Below, one piece after another: positions 52,638 to 61,705 of a stretch of 64,000 nt of DNA. Numbering within the stretch: the stretch's first letter is position 1; the number at the start of each line of letters is the position of its first letter. Below the pieces are notes generated by a model. That model was not told the origin of the DNA. It was given only the letters and a program-made list of their open reading frames with translations, and ran no database searches. Made by a program: the position numbers and the translations under genes. Source of the DNA: an uncultured Poribacteria bacterium (GTDB taxonomy: Bacteria > Poribacteria > WGA-4E > WGA-3G); the NCBI GenBank assembly GCA_951828515.1, contig OX639992.1, forward strand, positions 3,636,217-3,700,216. Direction: 5' to 3'.

Positions 52638-53666
52638 GTGAACTTACCTGAACGATACGAGAAAACCATGCAAGATAAGTTAACAGCAAAAAATATAATT
52701 TTTGGTCTCCTCATCTGTTTCTTTCCACTGCTTATGTATGCAGTGGATTACATTAGTTTGTTGCTATCCTATCGAGATATCTATCTCCCAACGCCGAGTG
52801 GAGATTATATTCTCTACAGTGTTGTTCAGATCGGGCTCTATACACTTCTCGCGGTGGGTCTAAACATCGTTTGTGGATTTACAGGATTGTTAGACCTCGG
52901 CTATGTTGGATTCTATCTCGTCGGAGGATACACCGCCGGACTCTTGATGGTGAGGTTTGGGTTTAGTTATTGGATGGTCCTGCCGTTAGCTGTCCTCAAT
53001 GGCGCGCTTTGGGGATTGTTACGCGGTGCCCCTACTCTACGACTCACCGGCGATTACTTCGCTATTGTTACCTTTGGGTTTGCTGAATTACTCTTCCGTA
53101 TCGTGAAAAACGAAATATGGCTGATCGGGGATATCAATGGATTTGTAAAGAACATTCCACGTGCCACGATTTTTGGAATGGAGCTTGATCAAAATTGGCA
53201 CCACTATTATCATATTCTTATCTTACTCGCTTTGGTTATATTCGTTACGTACCGATTACAGCATTCTCGTGTCGGAAGAGCATGGGTGGCTATCCGGGAG
53301 GATGAACAAGCAGCAGCATCTATGGGGATCGATATCAGCCGATACAAATCGCTCGCTTTTGCTGTCAGTGCTGCTATTGGCGCGCTCGGTGGGGCTTTTT
53401 TAGCTCCCTGGTCCAGCATCATTAGTGCTCGATCCTTTGAATTCTGGGAATCTATTCTCGTCCTCTGTATGGTAATCCTCGGTGGCAAGGGAAGCATTAA
53501 GGGATCCGTTATAGGCGCAATCATCCTCGGTTCCTTAAGTGAGATTCTGCGAGAAGTTCTCTCCAATTTTCCTCAATTTGGAGGCGCCCGCTATCTGATG
53601 TTTGGGGTCATCTTGGTTGTATTGATGCGTTATCGTCCAGATGGTTTGATTTTCAAAAAAGTATGA
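52638..53666 (+). CDS. livM: Branched-chain amino acid ABC importer permease (LivM-like)
   Basis: 342 aa if it starts at the GTG at 52638 (GGGG upstream); an ATG at 52668 (MQDKLTAKN) is equally possible. LivM landmarks: VGLNIVCGFTGLLDLGYVGFYLVGGYTAGLL, RLTGDYFAIVTFGFAELLFRI, RVGRAWVAIREDEQAAASMGIDISRYKSLAFAVSAAIGALGGAF, and MVILGGKGSIKGSVIGAIILG. About nine TM segments. It completes the membrane part of the importer. No livG/livF follow: the next gene is convergent. Confidence 0.95.
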   Translation: MNLPERYEKTMQDKLTAKNIIFGLLICFFPLLMYAVDYISLLLSYRDIYLPTPSGDYILYSVVQIGLYTLLAVGLNIVCGFTGLLDLGYVGFYLVGGYTAGLLMVRFGFSYWMVLPLAVLNGALWGLLRGAPTLRLTGDYFAIVTFGFAELLFRIVKNEIWLIGDINGFVKNIPRATIFGMELDQNWHHYYHILILLALVIFVTYRLQHSRVGRAWVAIREDEQAAASMGIDISRYKSLAFAVSAAIGALGGAFLAPWSSIISARSFEFWESILVLCMVILGGKGSIKGSVIGAIILGSLSEILREVLSNFPQFGGARYLMFGVILVVLMRYRPDGLIFKKV

Positions 53667-53717
53667 TACCATCGCATCGGTGGGAGATTCCAAGATCCAT
53701 AATACAGGTTTGTTTTT

Positions 53718-54740
53718 CTACGGACGCGCTTTGCGAGCCCATATCGTAAAGTGAAGTAACTCACAGATAAGCAGAATTAACGCCCCAACCACGAATAATT
53801 GGAACCGATCCTGATACTCACCCTCTGAACGGATCCTGAACTTCTGTTTTTCGAGCTGTGCTAAGTCCACCGTTAACCGGACAATCCCCGCATTCGCGTG
53901 GTAATAACTGCCATTCCCCGCTTCGGCAATTTCTTTCAGTCGAGTTTCATCTAACGTTGTTAGCACGAGTTGACCGCTGGCATCGCGCTTGTATGGAGCG
54001 GTTTCCACAGCAGTCTCTCGCGGGAGCGGAATAGGTACAGGTTGGACAGGGTTACCAATACCGACGCAATAGATATGTACTCCCTGCTGAGCCGCAGTTC
54101 TTGCCGCTTCAATCGCCTCTTCACCGTGGTCCTCCCCGTCTGTAAAGAGAATCAGTACCTTCTGCCCTCCGAAATCGGTATCTATTGCTGTCCTATCGTC
54201 CTGATTTGAACTCAGTCGAGCGATAGCGGTCTCAATAGCATCACCGATACGGGTTCCGCTATGGGTAAGTGTTTCGGCGGTTATCGCCGCCAAGAATTCT
54301 CTTAGGGTGGCAGTGTCGTGCGTCAACGGACATACCACGAAACTCGCTTCAGCAAAGTAGAGTAATCCGATTCTGTCGCCTTCAAGTTCCTCTAATAGTG
54401 AAAATATAGCCTCTTTCGCATACGTCAGTCGTCGAAGGGATTTTTCATCTTCCGCGAGCATACTGGTCGAAATATCCAATGCGATCATGACATCTAACTG
54501 TTCCGCAACGGGTTCAGGCTTGGCACCCCACTGTGGACGCGCAATTGCAAGCGTTAGAAGGAAATAACTCAGCAACAACAATCCCGCTTGAACCTTGTGT
54601 CGCTGCAGGTGTGCCGGATCCACATTGCTATAGAATCGCAGTAGTGCTTTCCGTTTCTGTTGTAATCCAAAGAGGAGCAACAGTGCTAAGGGTGGCACAA
54701 TCCATAATAAATGGAGGAATTCAGGATGGGCAAAACGCAT
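53718..54740 (-). CDS. VWA-domain membrane protein (BatA/BatB-like)
   Basis: 340 aa. Two TM segments near the N-terminus (LLWIVPPLALLLLFGL; AGLLLLSYFLLTLAIARPQW), then a von Willebrand A domain with the MIDAS motif ALDISTSM and ILFTDGEDHGE, and a C-terminal TM (LFVVGALILLICELLHF). This layout is BatA/BatB of the aerotolerance cluster, which normally sits next to MoxR and DUF58 genes; those are not here, though they could lie elsewhere. No strong ribosome binding site. Confidence 0.9.
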   Translation of the reverse strand: MRFAHPEFLHLLWIVPPLALLLLFGLQQKRKALLRFYSNVDPAHLQRHKVQAGLLLLSYFLLTLAIARPQWGAKPEPVAEQLDVMIALDISTSMLAEDEKSLRRLTYAKEAIFSLLEELEGDRIGLLYFAEASFVVCPLTHDTATLREFLAAITAETLTHSGTRIGDAIETAIARLSSNQDDRTAIDTDFGGQKVLILFTDGEDHGEEAIEAARTAAQQGVHIYCVGIGNPVQPVPIPLPRETAVETAPYKRDASGQLVLTTLDETRLKEIAEAGNGSYYHANAGIVRLTVDLAQLEKQKFRIRSEGEYQDRFQLFVVGALILLICELLHFTIWARKARP

Positions 54741-54744
54741 TTTT

Positions 54745-54845
54745 TATTGGCTTTCGGCTGTCAGCCATCGGCTTTCGGCGTATTTGCTTTCGGCTGTCAG
54801 GAAGGAGAGTCTCTTTCTGACAGCTGATTGCTGATTGCTGACTGC
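54745..54845. repeat. Low-complexity CGGCTGTCAG/CTGATTGCTGA repeat
   Basis: Copies of GGCTTTCGGCTGTCAG and of CTGACAGCTGATTGCTGA with arms that can pair. Similar GTCAGC-rich runs are at 55857-55895 and 61580-61605. No gene. Confidence 0.55.
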
Positions 54846-54853
54846 TATTTGGA

Positions 54854-55846
54854 TTATGAAGATAGGATGGAGTTACGGACGCGTTCAAAAATCTCGATTG
54901 CATACTCAAGATGGGCTTTGGAAGCGATGTTAAAAGAGATACCGAAATTCTTAACTGTGACGTTAGGCAAATTGGCTCTACACTCAACAATATGGAGCGG
55001 TGTGAAGTCGCCGTGAACATCAACTCGAAAATGGGTTGCTCTCCTTGAGGGATACATATCGAGCCACCAGTGTCCCCCAAAAGTCATCCTGAGTTTCGCG
55101 ATCCGGGGTCGAAGCGTCGCGCCGCACGTCTCAATATACTCCAAAAATTCATGGGCAATTTGTGAAAGTTCCTCGTTCTCCTGTAGGATCTCAATGAACA
55201 ACTCAAGGGTCATAAATCGCTGTGTGGTGTGCCCATAACTGCGTTCTTCCTCTTTGACAAGTGTCCCACCCAGCACAGTCTCGGTTGCAACTAAAATTTC
55301 ATCAGGAGCATGATAGGAAAAATAAGAGATGTAAGTCAGATCGAGTCCCAGAGCCCGTAGATATTCTGCGACCTCTAAGACGCGCGCGTCTACGCCCTCG
55401 GAAACAAGCACCAACCGTTGTTTTTGATTGAACGCCGATTTCCGAATATCACCGGGTTCATAGCCGAAGAATTCGCTATGTAGCGCAGTCAAGGACGAAA
55501 ACTCTTTACCCTGTTGTTGACACCAGCGATACGCGAGGGTCTCTAACTCTGTAAAAGAGAGTTGAGAAATCCCGGCGGCATATTCTAAAATCTGTGTAAT
55601 TGCCGTCCGAGAGGGCTTTCCCCGTTTGAGTTCAATAATCACGCAATTGCCCTGTCGGTCAAGCGCGAGCAGGTCGATCTTTTGTTTAGACGTGCTAAGA
55701 GGGGGTTGCCTACTGATAACGCAGAGCGGTTCACCGAGGACCAGCGTGGCATCCTTTTCGAGCAGATCCTCGAAGTCGCGTTCCTCGCCAAAACGCAAAG
55801 GTTCAAGTTTCCCAAATTTCCTGTCTTCCCAACGATAAACTTCCAT
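54854..55846 (-). CDS. NucS/DUF91-like PD-(D/E)XK endonuclease
   Basis: 330 aa. The N-terminal half is a PD-(D/E)XK nuclease: EERDFEDLLEKDATLVLGEPL, KQKIDLLALDRQGNCVIIELKRGKPSRTAITQILEYAAGI, which supplies the D, the E-x-K pair and the following glutamine. The C-terminal half (about 190-330) has no recognised domain and includes GGHWWLDMYPSRRATHFRVDV. NucS-type enzymes cut DNA at mismatches or branched structures; others are in mobile defence loci. No methylase or helicase is adjacent. Function inferred from the nuclease motif only. Confidence 0.82.
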   Translation of the reverse strand: MEVYRWEDRKFGKLEPLRFGEERDFEDLLEKDATLVLGEPLCVISRQPPLSTSKQKIDLLALDRQGNCVIIELKRGKPSRTAITQILEYAAGISQLSFTELETLAYRWCQQQGKEFSSLTALHSEFFGYEPGDIRKSAFNQKQRLVLVSEGVDARVLEVAEYLRALGLDLTYISYFSYHAPDEILVATETVLGGTLVKEEERSYGHTTQRFMTLELFIEILQENEELSQIAHEFLEYIETCGATLRPRIAKLRMTFGGHWWLDMYPSRRATHFRVDVHGDFTPLHIVECRANLPNVTVKNFGISFNIASKAHLEYAIEIFERVRNSILSS

Positions 55847-56050
55847 TTTTTTTATAGTTATCAGTTGTCAGCCGTCGGTTGTCAGTCACAAGAGGGTGTT
55901 TTTGCTTGGGTGTTTCCCTTATTAAACGAAAACCTCTTAACTTTAACCATCAACTCGACTCCGGTATGAGTGTTAAAGTGCGAGTTGATGGTTAAAACTG
56001 GCAACTGAAGGGATTTTCATCAGAAAAAATCCGAACTGAAAACCATTCCT

Positions 56051-57757
56051 CTATAGATTAAAATTTAACCAACGGATACGTTCCCGATATGCCTCGACCT
56101 CTGCAGCGATTTTGGTATCGTTCCAATTATTTTTCTCGCCTAAAAATTGCGCGATCTTCGGTGCTATATCAACACCTTGGCCCCGAGTCCAACCGATCCG
56201 TGTGCGCCGCCAGAGGAGGTCTTCAAGCGTGATCGCCATTTCACCCCAACAGGCATAGAGAAGTTCCGCTTTCGTGAATGGAAGCGAGGGTGTTACTGGC
56301 TCCGCAAGTGTCGCATCCTCGGTAATGAACTTTTGGATCGTGCTATACCCTTCGCCATATCGCTTAACGAGACGCTCCGCATCTGCCCCCGATGCTTCGC
56401 CGACCGCGTTCGGCAATGGATAAGTGGCAGTGTGGCAGACGCGTGGGACGTTTAGAAATTCGGCAAGGCAGTTCACTGTCTCTTCCGCCATCTGACGGTG
56501 TGTAGTAAGCTTCCCACCATAGAGATACATTATCCCACTTGGACTCTCTGTAATTAAATGTTCCCTTGAGACAAAACCGGTTTTTGCGAATCCGTGGGCG
56601 TGCCGCTTCGCCGCGATGAGGGGTCGGATGCCGGCATAGGCAGCAATGATAGCGTCTTGATTGAGCGTCTTTTCCGGGAAAATTCGCTGTGCTTCCGAGA
56701 GTAGATACGTCACCTCATTTGCCGATGGGCGGACTGATGCCAAGTCCTCTTCCGGTGTTGTTTCAGTGGTACCAACGATGGAGGTATTGTGGGTACCGGG
56801 CAGAATAAAAATAACTCGCGGATTACGTCTCCGTTGTTTTGCCACCTGTGTAAAGGCTATCAGACCGTAAGCACCAGCGTCGTCCGCTTTCCCACAGCGT
56901 GGCAAGACGAGATGGATACCTTTCGCGTTTTCTGTCAACAGTCGCGGTGTCCCGTCGTAACTCGGATCTTTACGCCGTACATGATCGCTCCAGGGTCCCG
57001 TTGCAGATACAATTTTCCGTGCCGATATCTCAAAGCGTTGTCCAGAAATAACGTCTTCAGCGACTACCCTATATATTCGGTTCTCGGCATTGACAGTTTT
57101 CGGTTGACCGATGAAATCAAGGAAACGGACATAATTTGCGACAATAGCCTCGTGTTGATGGGCATCCTTGAGTGTTGCAAGCGTCAACCGGGCATCGTCA
57201 ACCGTGCTATCCCATAACAGGACACACCCCTTTAAAGCATTTGTAGCAATCGGTCCGACAAGATGCTGTATCTTTCGGACATCGCGAATCGCTCTTGACT
57301 TCTCCGTTTCATCCGTTTTAGAGAGACGATTGTAGTAATGTGCAGCGAGTTGAATGCCTGTCAACGGATATGGATCACCTTTGTAGCAAAGAAGTGCTAA
57401 TGGAATCGGCTTGACCAGATTCGGCGCGATCCGACGGAGGATTTCACGTTCCCTACGTGAAGTTTTGACGAGTTCAATGTCACGCTTAAGCAGATAGCGA
57501 AATCCACCGTGGACGAGTTGTGACGTGGCACTACTTGTTCCACTTGCAAAATCGCCTTGTTCAATTAAACCCGCTTTTATGCCACCGTTGCGCGCGATGT
57601 CCCGAATTAAACCCGCACCGACGATGCCACCACCGATAACTAAAACATCCAACAGTTCAGTCTTGAAGGTTTCTATATTCTGGGCGCGAGTTCGAGCTGA
57701 GAATTCCGTTTCTTTAATTAGGGTGCCTCCTAAGCGATCTTCAACATTAACATTCAA
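56051..57757 (-). CDS. glpD: FAD-dependent glycerol-3-phosphate dehydrogenase
   Basis: 568 aa if from the TTG at 57757, which lacks a ribosome binding site. A perfect AGGAGG (57726-57731) lies 7 bases before an in-frame ATT at 57718, so initiation there (555 aa) is possible. Landmarks: LLDVLVIGGGIVGAGLIRDIARNGG (FAD), FASGTSSATSQLVHGGFRYL, SATGPWSDHVR, YAGIRPLIAAKRHAHGF and YLYGGKLTTHRQMAEE. It oxidises glycerol 3-phosphate to dihydroxyacetone phosphate at the inner membrane and passes electrons to quinone. No glpK or glpF is adjacent. Confidence 0.95.
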   Translation of the reverse strand: MNVNVEDRLGGTLIKETEFSARTRAQNIETFKTELLDVLVIGGGIVGAGLIRDIARNGGIKAGLIEQGDFASGTSSATSQLVHGGFRYLLKRDIELVKTSRREREILRRIAPNLVKPIPLALLCYKGDPYPLTGIQLAAHYYNRLSKTDETEKSRAIRDVRKIQHLVGPIATNALKGCVLLWDSTVDDARLTLATLKDAHQHEAIVANYVRFLDFIGQPKTVNAENRIYRVVAEDVISGQRFEISARKIVSATGPWSDHVRRKDPSYDGTPRLLTENAKGIHLVLPRCGKADDAGAYGLIAFTQVAKQRRRNPRVIFILPGTHNTSIVGTTETTPEEDLASVRPSANEVTYLLSEAQRIFPEKTLNQDAIIAAYAGIRPLIAAKRHAHGFAKTGFVSREHLITESPSGIMYLYGGKLTTHRQMAEETVNCLAEFLNVPRVCHTATYPLPNAVGEASGADAERLVKRYGEGYSTIQKFITEDATLAEPVTPSLPFTKAELLYACWGEMAITLEDLLWRRTRIGWTRGQGVDIAPKIAQFLGEKNNWNDTKIAAEVEAYRERIRWLNFNL

Positions 57758-57867
57758 GTTTTGAAGTTAGGAAGTGTGCGAAAGTTGGAAAGTCATCACA
57801 ACTTCGCGACTTTACGGACTTTGAAACTCCGCAACTTTACACGTAACCTCTGGCAACTGAAAACCGA

Positions 57868-59286
57868 CTACTGACTATCATTTATCAAATGACTGTGTGA
57901 AGATACCTTGCGAATAGCATCCAAAATTCCTGACACGGCACCTGCTACAGGTTCTGTCAATAACGGTAAAAATATAAGCTGCGAACAAGTCTGTTCAGTC
58001 ACAGGCAAATCCCCTGGAGCATAAGTTTCAAACTCTCCACCCATATCGTTGGTGCAGAGGACACCGCGACCGTCCATGTACATATCAAGTCCGTGTGTGA
58101 AGAGCGGTAAGGTATGTAGCAGCGGATACGGATTGCTATTCGTCGGCATGCTCCCTGAGAATACAGGTACGCCATCCCCAACAACAAGCGGATACGGATT
58201 ATTGTTTGCCAAAACCCCTTCTTTTCTGAGTGCCTCGGCAAATACTGGTGCTGGTAGCCCGTGCATCTCTTCCTCGTGGTAGTGGATGGGAAATCCAAAG
58301 AATCCGGCTGGCTCAGCACCTGGATATGTTTCAATAGGAGAAACACCGGAAATCTCCCGTAACCCGTCGGAGATTTCTTGGATATAGGCGCGGCGGTTTG
58401 CATTGAGTTTATCAAGTTTCTTCAGTTGCACCGAAGCAATACCAACAGCGAGCGGATGTGCGCGAAATTTAACACCAAGCCCCATCGGTGGGAGATGCGT
58501 ATAGCGTAGCCCTTCCACTGTTTCTCCGGCAGCGTTGGTAGGGCGATTGACTTGCCCGAGCAGACAAGCCCTTTCAAAAATTGCGACAGCGTTGGTAGCA
58601 AGCATTCCACCTTCACCGCCGCTAATTGGTTTACTGCCTTGCAAACTCCACGCGCCTGCCTGTCCGATACTGCCACAGGGTACACCCTTGTAAGAGGCAC
58701 CGTGTGCGTGAGAACAATCCTCTATGACCGGCACGCCCGTTTCTGCGCTGAGTGCCATGAGTGCATCCATGTCACACACATTGCCCCACAGATGCACCGC
58801 CACAATCGCCTTGGTCCTGGAGGTAATACGCCGTCGAACATCAGTAACATCAATTAACAAGGTCCTCGGATCTACTTCACAGAAAACAGGCTTTGCCATC
58901 AACGTCAATGCTGGCGTAATTGATCCCATCCACGTGTAGGTCGGACAGATGACTTCATCACCCGGACCGACCCCGAGTCCAAACATTGCGCTGTGTAGTG
59001 CCGCTGTGCCGTTGGTAAGGCTCAATGCAAATCGGGTCTGATGGCGTTCACGCCAAGTTCGCTCAAATTCCTGAACAGTCGGAGATACACCGGAGAGTTC
59101 GTTCCGAAGCGTCATCTCGTAAACAACTTGAGCCTCTTCTTCTGTCATCTGGCTCCACTGTTCCAACTTCGGATAGGGCGCGTCAGATGTCTTTTCAAAG
59201 ACAGGTGTTCCACCCAAAACAGCAGGAAGATCGATTCGGGCATTTTCGCTTTCAAGATGTGGGAGGTTCGCTCTTTCTTTCTTCAT
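57868..59286 (-). CDS. DegT/DnrJ/EryC1/StrS-family aminotransferase
   Basis: 472 aa. PLP-dependent fold type I: SLTNGTAALHSAMFGLGVGPGDEVICPTYTW, VIEDCSHAHGASYKG (aspartate to PLP), and SLQGSKPISGGEGGMLAT with the Schiff-base lysine. Members transaminate keto-sugars or make amino groups of AHBA-type precursors. An insert near residues 340-390 with two NPYPL units (NNPYPLVVGDG, NSNPYPLLHTL) is an internal near-repeat not usual in the family. No partner sugar-nucleotide enzymes are adjacent, so the substrate cannot be inferred. Confidence 0.92.
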   Translation of the reverse strand: MKKERANLPHLESENARIDLPAVLGGTPVFEKTSDAPYPKLEQWSQMTEEEAQVVYEMTLRNELSGVSPTVQEFERTWRERHQTRFALSLTNGTAALHSAMFGLGVGPGDEVICPTYTWMGSITPALTLMAKPVFCEVDPRTLLIDVTDVRRRITSRTKAIVAVHLWGNVCDMDALMALSAETGVPVIEDCSHAHGASYKGVPCGSIGQAGAWSLQGSKPISGGEGGMLATNAVAIFERACLLGQVNRPTNAAGETVEGLRYTHLPPMGLGVKFRAHPLAVGIASVQLKKLDKLNANRRAYIQEISDGLREISGVSPIETYPGAEPAGFFGFPIHYHEEEMHGLPAPVFAEALRKEGVLANNNPYPLVVGDGVPVFSGSMPTNSNPYPLLHTLPLFTHGLDMYMDGRGVLCTNDMGGEFETYAPGDLPVTEQTCSQLIFLPLLTEPVAGAVSGILDAIRKVSSHSHLINDSQ

Positions 59287-59431
59287 GAGGACGCATCGCT
59301 GCCTTTCTTTTAACCGTTGTCCCGCAAGCCTCTATCGGCTTGCGATTGTTTTAATCCGACATCTGTGCTACATTAATGAGTATATTGCTGGTAGACTTAA
59401 TATCACGTATGATAACACGTTTTGAGTCCTT

Positions 59432-60580
59432 TTGTCAAATTTCAGCAGAGACATTGAGAAAACCTTGAATATCCAAAAAGTGTTTGCTACGCTGTCGCGG
59501 AACAGGGCATCCCAAGCCAAACATTTGTTCGTTAATTTAATACCGCCCCTCCTTGCGCTTGCTGGGTTTTTTCTTTTATGTGGGCTTGTGCTTCAGATAC
59601 GCGGACAGGATCCACTGGAGTTCTATACTATTATCCTTGTCAGCGGGTTTGCAAGTCTTGATGATATCGGCTATGTACTGTTTAACGCAACTCCGCTTAT
59701 ATTTACAGGGCTTGCTGTCGCTATCGGCTACAAAAGCGGATTGTTCAATATAGGGTGCGAAGGGCAACTCTATATTGCGGCGTTCGCTGCCGCATGGATA
59801 GGCATACACCTGAACCTTCCTCCTTTTCTATTGATCCCTTTCTGTATAGGTGGCGCAATGATCGCTGGTGCCGGATGGGGTGCGATCCCGGGTCTCTTAA
59901 AGGCGAGATACGGCGCGCATGAAGTTATCAACACCATTATGATGAACTTCATCGCATTCGCTCTCATGAACTACCTTGTTACGTCCGTCTACCAAGAACC
60001 GGGTCAGATGATTCCACAAACGCAACAGATTCAGGAAGCGGCACGGCTCCCAAGATTAGCGTTTTTGCTCCCCGTTCTCCCACAAAGCAACCCGCTAAAC
60101 ATGAGTTTCTTCCTCGCTTGTGGGTGTGCTGTCTGTTGTTATATCTTTTTAACATATACACGTTGGGGATATGAACTACGCTTGGTAGGGAATGCGCGAG
60201 ATGCTGCAGCTTACGGCGGGATAAATCCGAGCACAGTGACGATATGGGTGATGGCATTGAGCGGTGCGGTTGCGGGGTTAGCAGGGGTCGCTGAGGTTAT
60301 GGGATACCGCTATCGGTTTTTGGATAATTTCTCGTCAGGATGGGGTTTCACTGGGATTGCGGTTGCACTTTTGGGCAGAAACAATCCTTTCGGCATTTTG
60401 GCGGCGGCTATCCTGTTCGGGTTGCTGAACAAGGTCGCCTTAGATATTGAAATTTTGCTGGAGGTCCCACGCGGTTTATTTCACGCAGGTCAAGGCATGC
60501 TAATTATCTGGTTAGTCAGCATAGAAAGCATCTCACAAAAATTATTTAATTATTCGCGAGGTGTTAAACAAGGCGATTGA
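59432..60580 (+). CDS. Nucleoside-type ABC importer permease 1 (YufP/NupP-like)
   Basis: 382 aa from a TTG; a later start (TTG 59465) is possible, and no ribosome binding site is strong. About ten TM segments. Landmarks: TPLIFTGLAVAIGYKSGLFNIGCEGQLYIAAFAAAW, GAIPGLLKARYGAHEVINTIMMNFIA, YELRLVGNARDAAAYGGINPSTVTIWVMALSGAVAGLAGVAEVMG and GFTGIAVALLGRNNPFGILAAA. This permease type works with BMP-family binding proteins; the matching binding protein and ATPase are at 13781-16290 rather than here. Confidence 0.94.
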   Translation: MSNFSRDIEKTLNIQKVFATLSRNRASQAKHLFVNLIPPLLALAGFFLLCGLVLQIRGQDPLEFYTIILVSGFASLDDIGYVLFNATPLIFTGLAVAIGYKSGLFNIGCEGQLYIAAFAAAWIGIHLNLPPFLLIPFCIGGAMIAGAGWGAIPGLLKARYGAHEVINTIMMNFIAFALMNYLVTSVYQEPGQMIPQTQQIQEAARLPRLAFLLPVLPQSNPLNMSFFLACGCAVCCYIFLTYTRWGYELRLVGNARDAAAYGGINPSTVTIWVMALSGAVAGLAGVAEVMGYRYRFLDNFSSGWGFTGIAVALLGRNNPFGILAAAILFGLLNKVALDIEILLEVPRGLFHAGQGMLIIWLVSIESISQKLFNYSRGVKQGD

Positions 60581-60651
60581 TTTGTTGGCATTTTTCTCTC
60601 ATATCTGCTTGTGTCGTTGTTGCGAGCTGCTGTCATAAGCTAATTTTCGTA

Positions 60652-60742
60652 ACTGTAGTCCGTAATGAAATGGAGGGCGGATAGGTAGAACGCACATAAT
60701 AGTTCAAACGTCCTTCATTACTCCGCAAGGTATAATTAAAAA
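60652..60742. repeat. ~90-base structured dispersed repeat, copy 2
   Basis: Begins TGTAGTCCGTAATGAA and ends CTCCGCAAGGTATAATTAAA, aligned with 8905-8990. Its stem is GTAATGAA (60662-60669) with TTCATTAC (60714-60721), different bases from copy 1 but again paired. It makes up the whole gap upstream of the second permease start. Confidence 0.55.
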
Positions 60743-61573
60743 ATGATTCCAAGTACTTTACGAATGGCGACACCACTGGGATTTGCTGCTCTCGGCGGGA
60801 TTTATTCGGAACGCGCCGGGATCATTAATCTTGCGCTTGAAGGTATGATGCTCATGGGAGCTTTTGGTTATGTGGTCGGGACGCAGGCTTCGGGTTCAGT
60901 ATGGATCGGATTGCTTGTAGGGACAGGCTTTGGGTTAGCATTGGCACTGCTACACGCTGTCGCAACGGTTACTTTCCACGCAGAACAAATTGTCACAGGT
61001 GTCGGTATCAACATCTTAGCATTAGGAATTACAGAGTACCTCTTACCGACCACCGAACAGGTAGGAGGACTTCCACACTGGAAGGTACCGTTTATGGGTT
61101 CTTACAGTTTTGTTGTCTACTTGCTACCAGTATTGATGGTGGCAAGTCACATCCTCCTGTTTAAAACCCCATGGGGTCTTCGATTACGCGCAGCGGGTGA
61201 ATCGACAGAAGCACTCGCAACACTTAGCCTGAGTCGGGCGAAATGGCAATACATCGGGGTCGCGCTAAGCGGGATCTTGGCAGGAATCGGCGGCTGTTTT
61301 TTAGCATCTGAAGTGCACTATTTCACAAAAGGGATGACAGCAGGACGAGGCTATCTCGCACTCGCGGCTATCATCTTCGGGAATTGGCGGCCATTGAGCG
61401 GCATCGCCGCATGCTTCCTCTTCGGATTCGCCACCGCTTTAGAACTCGCGAACCGATGGAACATTCCGGTCCAATTGTTAAACAGTTTGCCGTATATCCT
61501 AACAATGGTTGTTCTTGCGGGGTTGGTAGGAACATCACGTCCGCCTGCGAATTTGGGAAAGATGAAATCGTAG
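60743..61573 (+). CDS. Nucleoside-type ABC importer permease 2 (YufQ/NupQ-like)
   Basis: 276 aa, about eight TM segments. STLRMATPLGFAALGGIYSERAGIINLALEGMMLMGAFGYVV is the family start; TFHAEQIVTGVGINILALGITEYLL, WGLRLRAAGESTEALATLSLSRAKWQYIGVALSGILAGIGGCFLA and GRGYLALAAIIFGNWRPLSG follow. It pairs with the preceding permease. The 162-base gap is filled by a structured repeat whose CAAGG, 14 bases before the ATG, is the only candidate ribosome binding site. Confidence 0.94.
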   Translation: MIPSTLRMATPLGFAALGGIYSERAGIINLALEGMMLMGAFGYVVGTQASGSVWIGLLVGTGFGLALALLHAVATVTFHAEQIVTGVGINILALGITEYLLPTTEQVGGLPHWKVPFMGSYSFVVYLLPVLMVASHILLFKTPWGLRLRAAGESTEALATLSLSRAKWQYIGVALSGILAGIGGCFLASEVHYFTKGMTAGRGYLALAAIIFGNWRPLSGIAACFLFGFATALELANRWNIPVQLLNSLPYILTMVVLAGLVGTSRPPANLGKMKS

Positions 61574-61705
61574 GATAACAGTCAGCAGTCAGCGATCAGC
61601 AAGAGATTGGAAGGATGGAAGAAGGGAAGGATGGGCTTCCAACCTTCCAGTTTCCTTCCAATCTTCCAGCCAAAGGCTAAAGGTGGCTGAGAGCCGATAG
61701 CATTC
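61574..61705. repeat. Low-complexity GGAAGGATGG / CCTTCCA and GTCAGCAG repeats
   Basis: CAGTCAGCAGTCAGCGATCAGC, then purine-rich TTGGAAGGATGGAAG paired with CTTCCAACCTTCCAG and TTCCTTCCAA across about 60 bases, forming a possible hairpin between converging genes. No gene. Confidence 0.5.
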
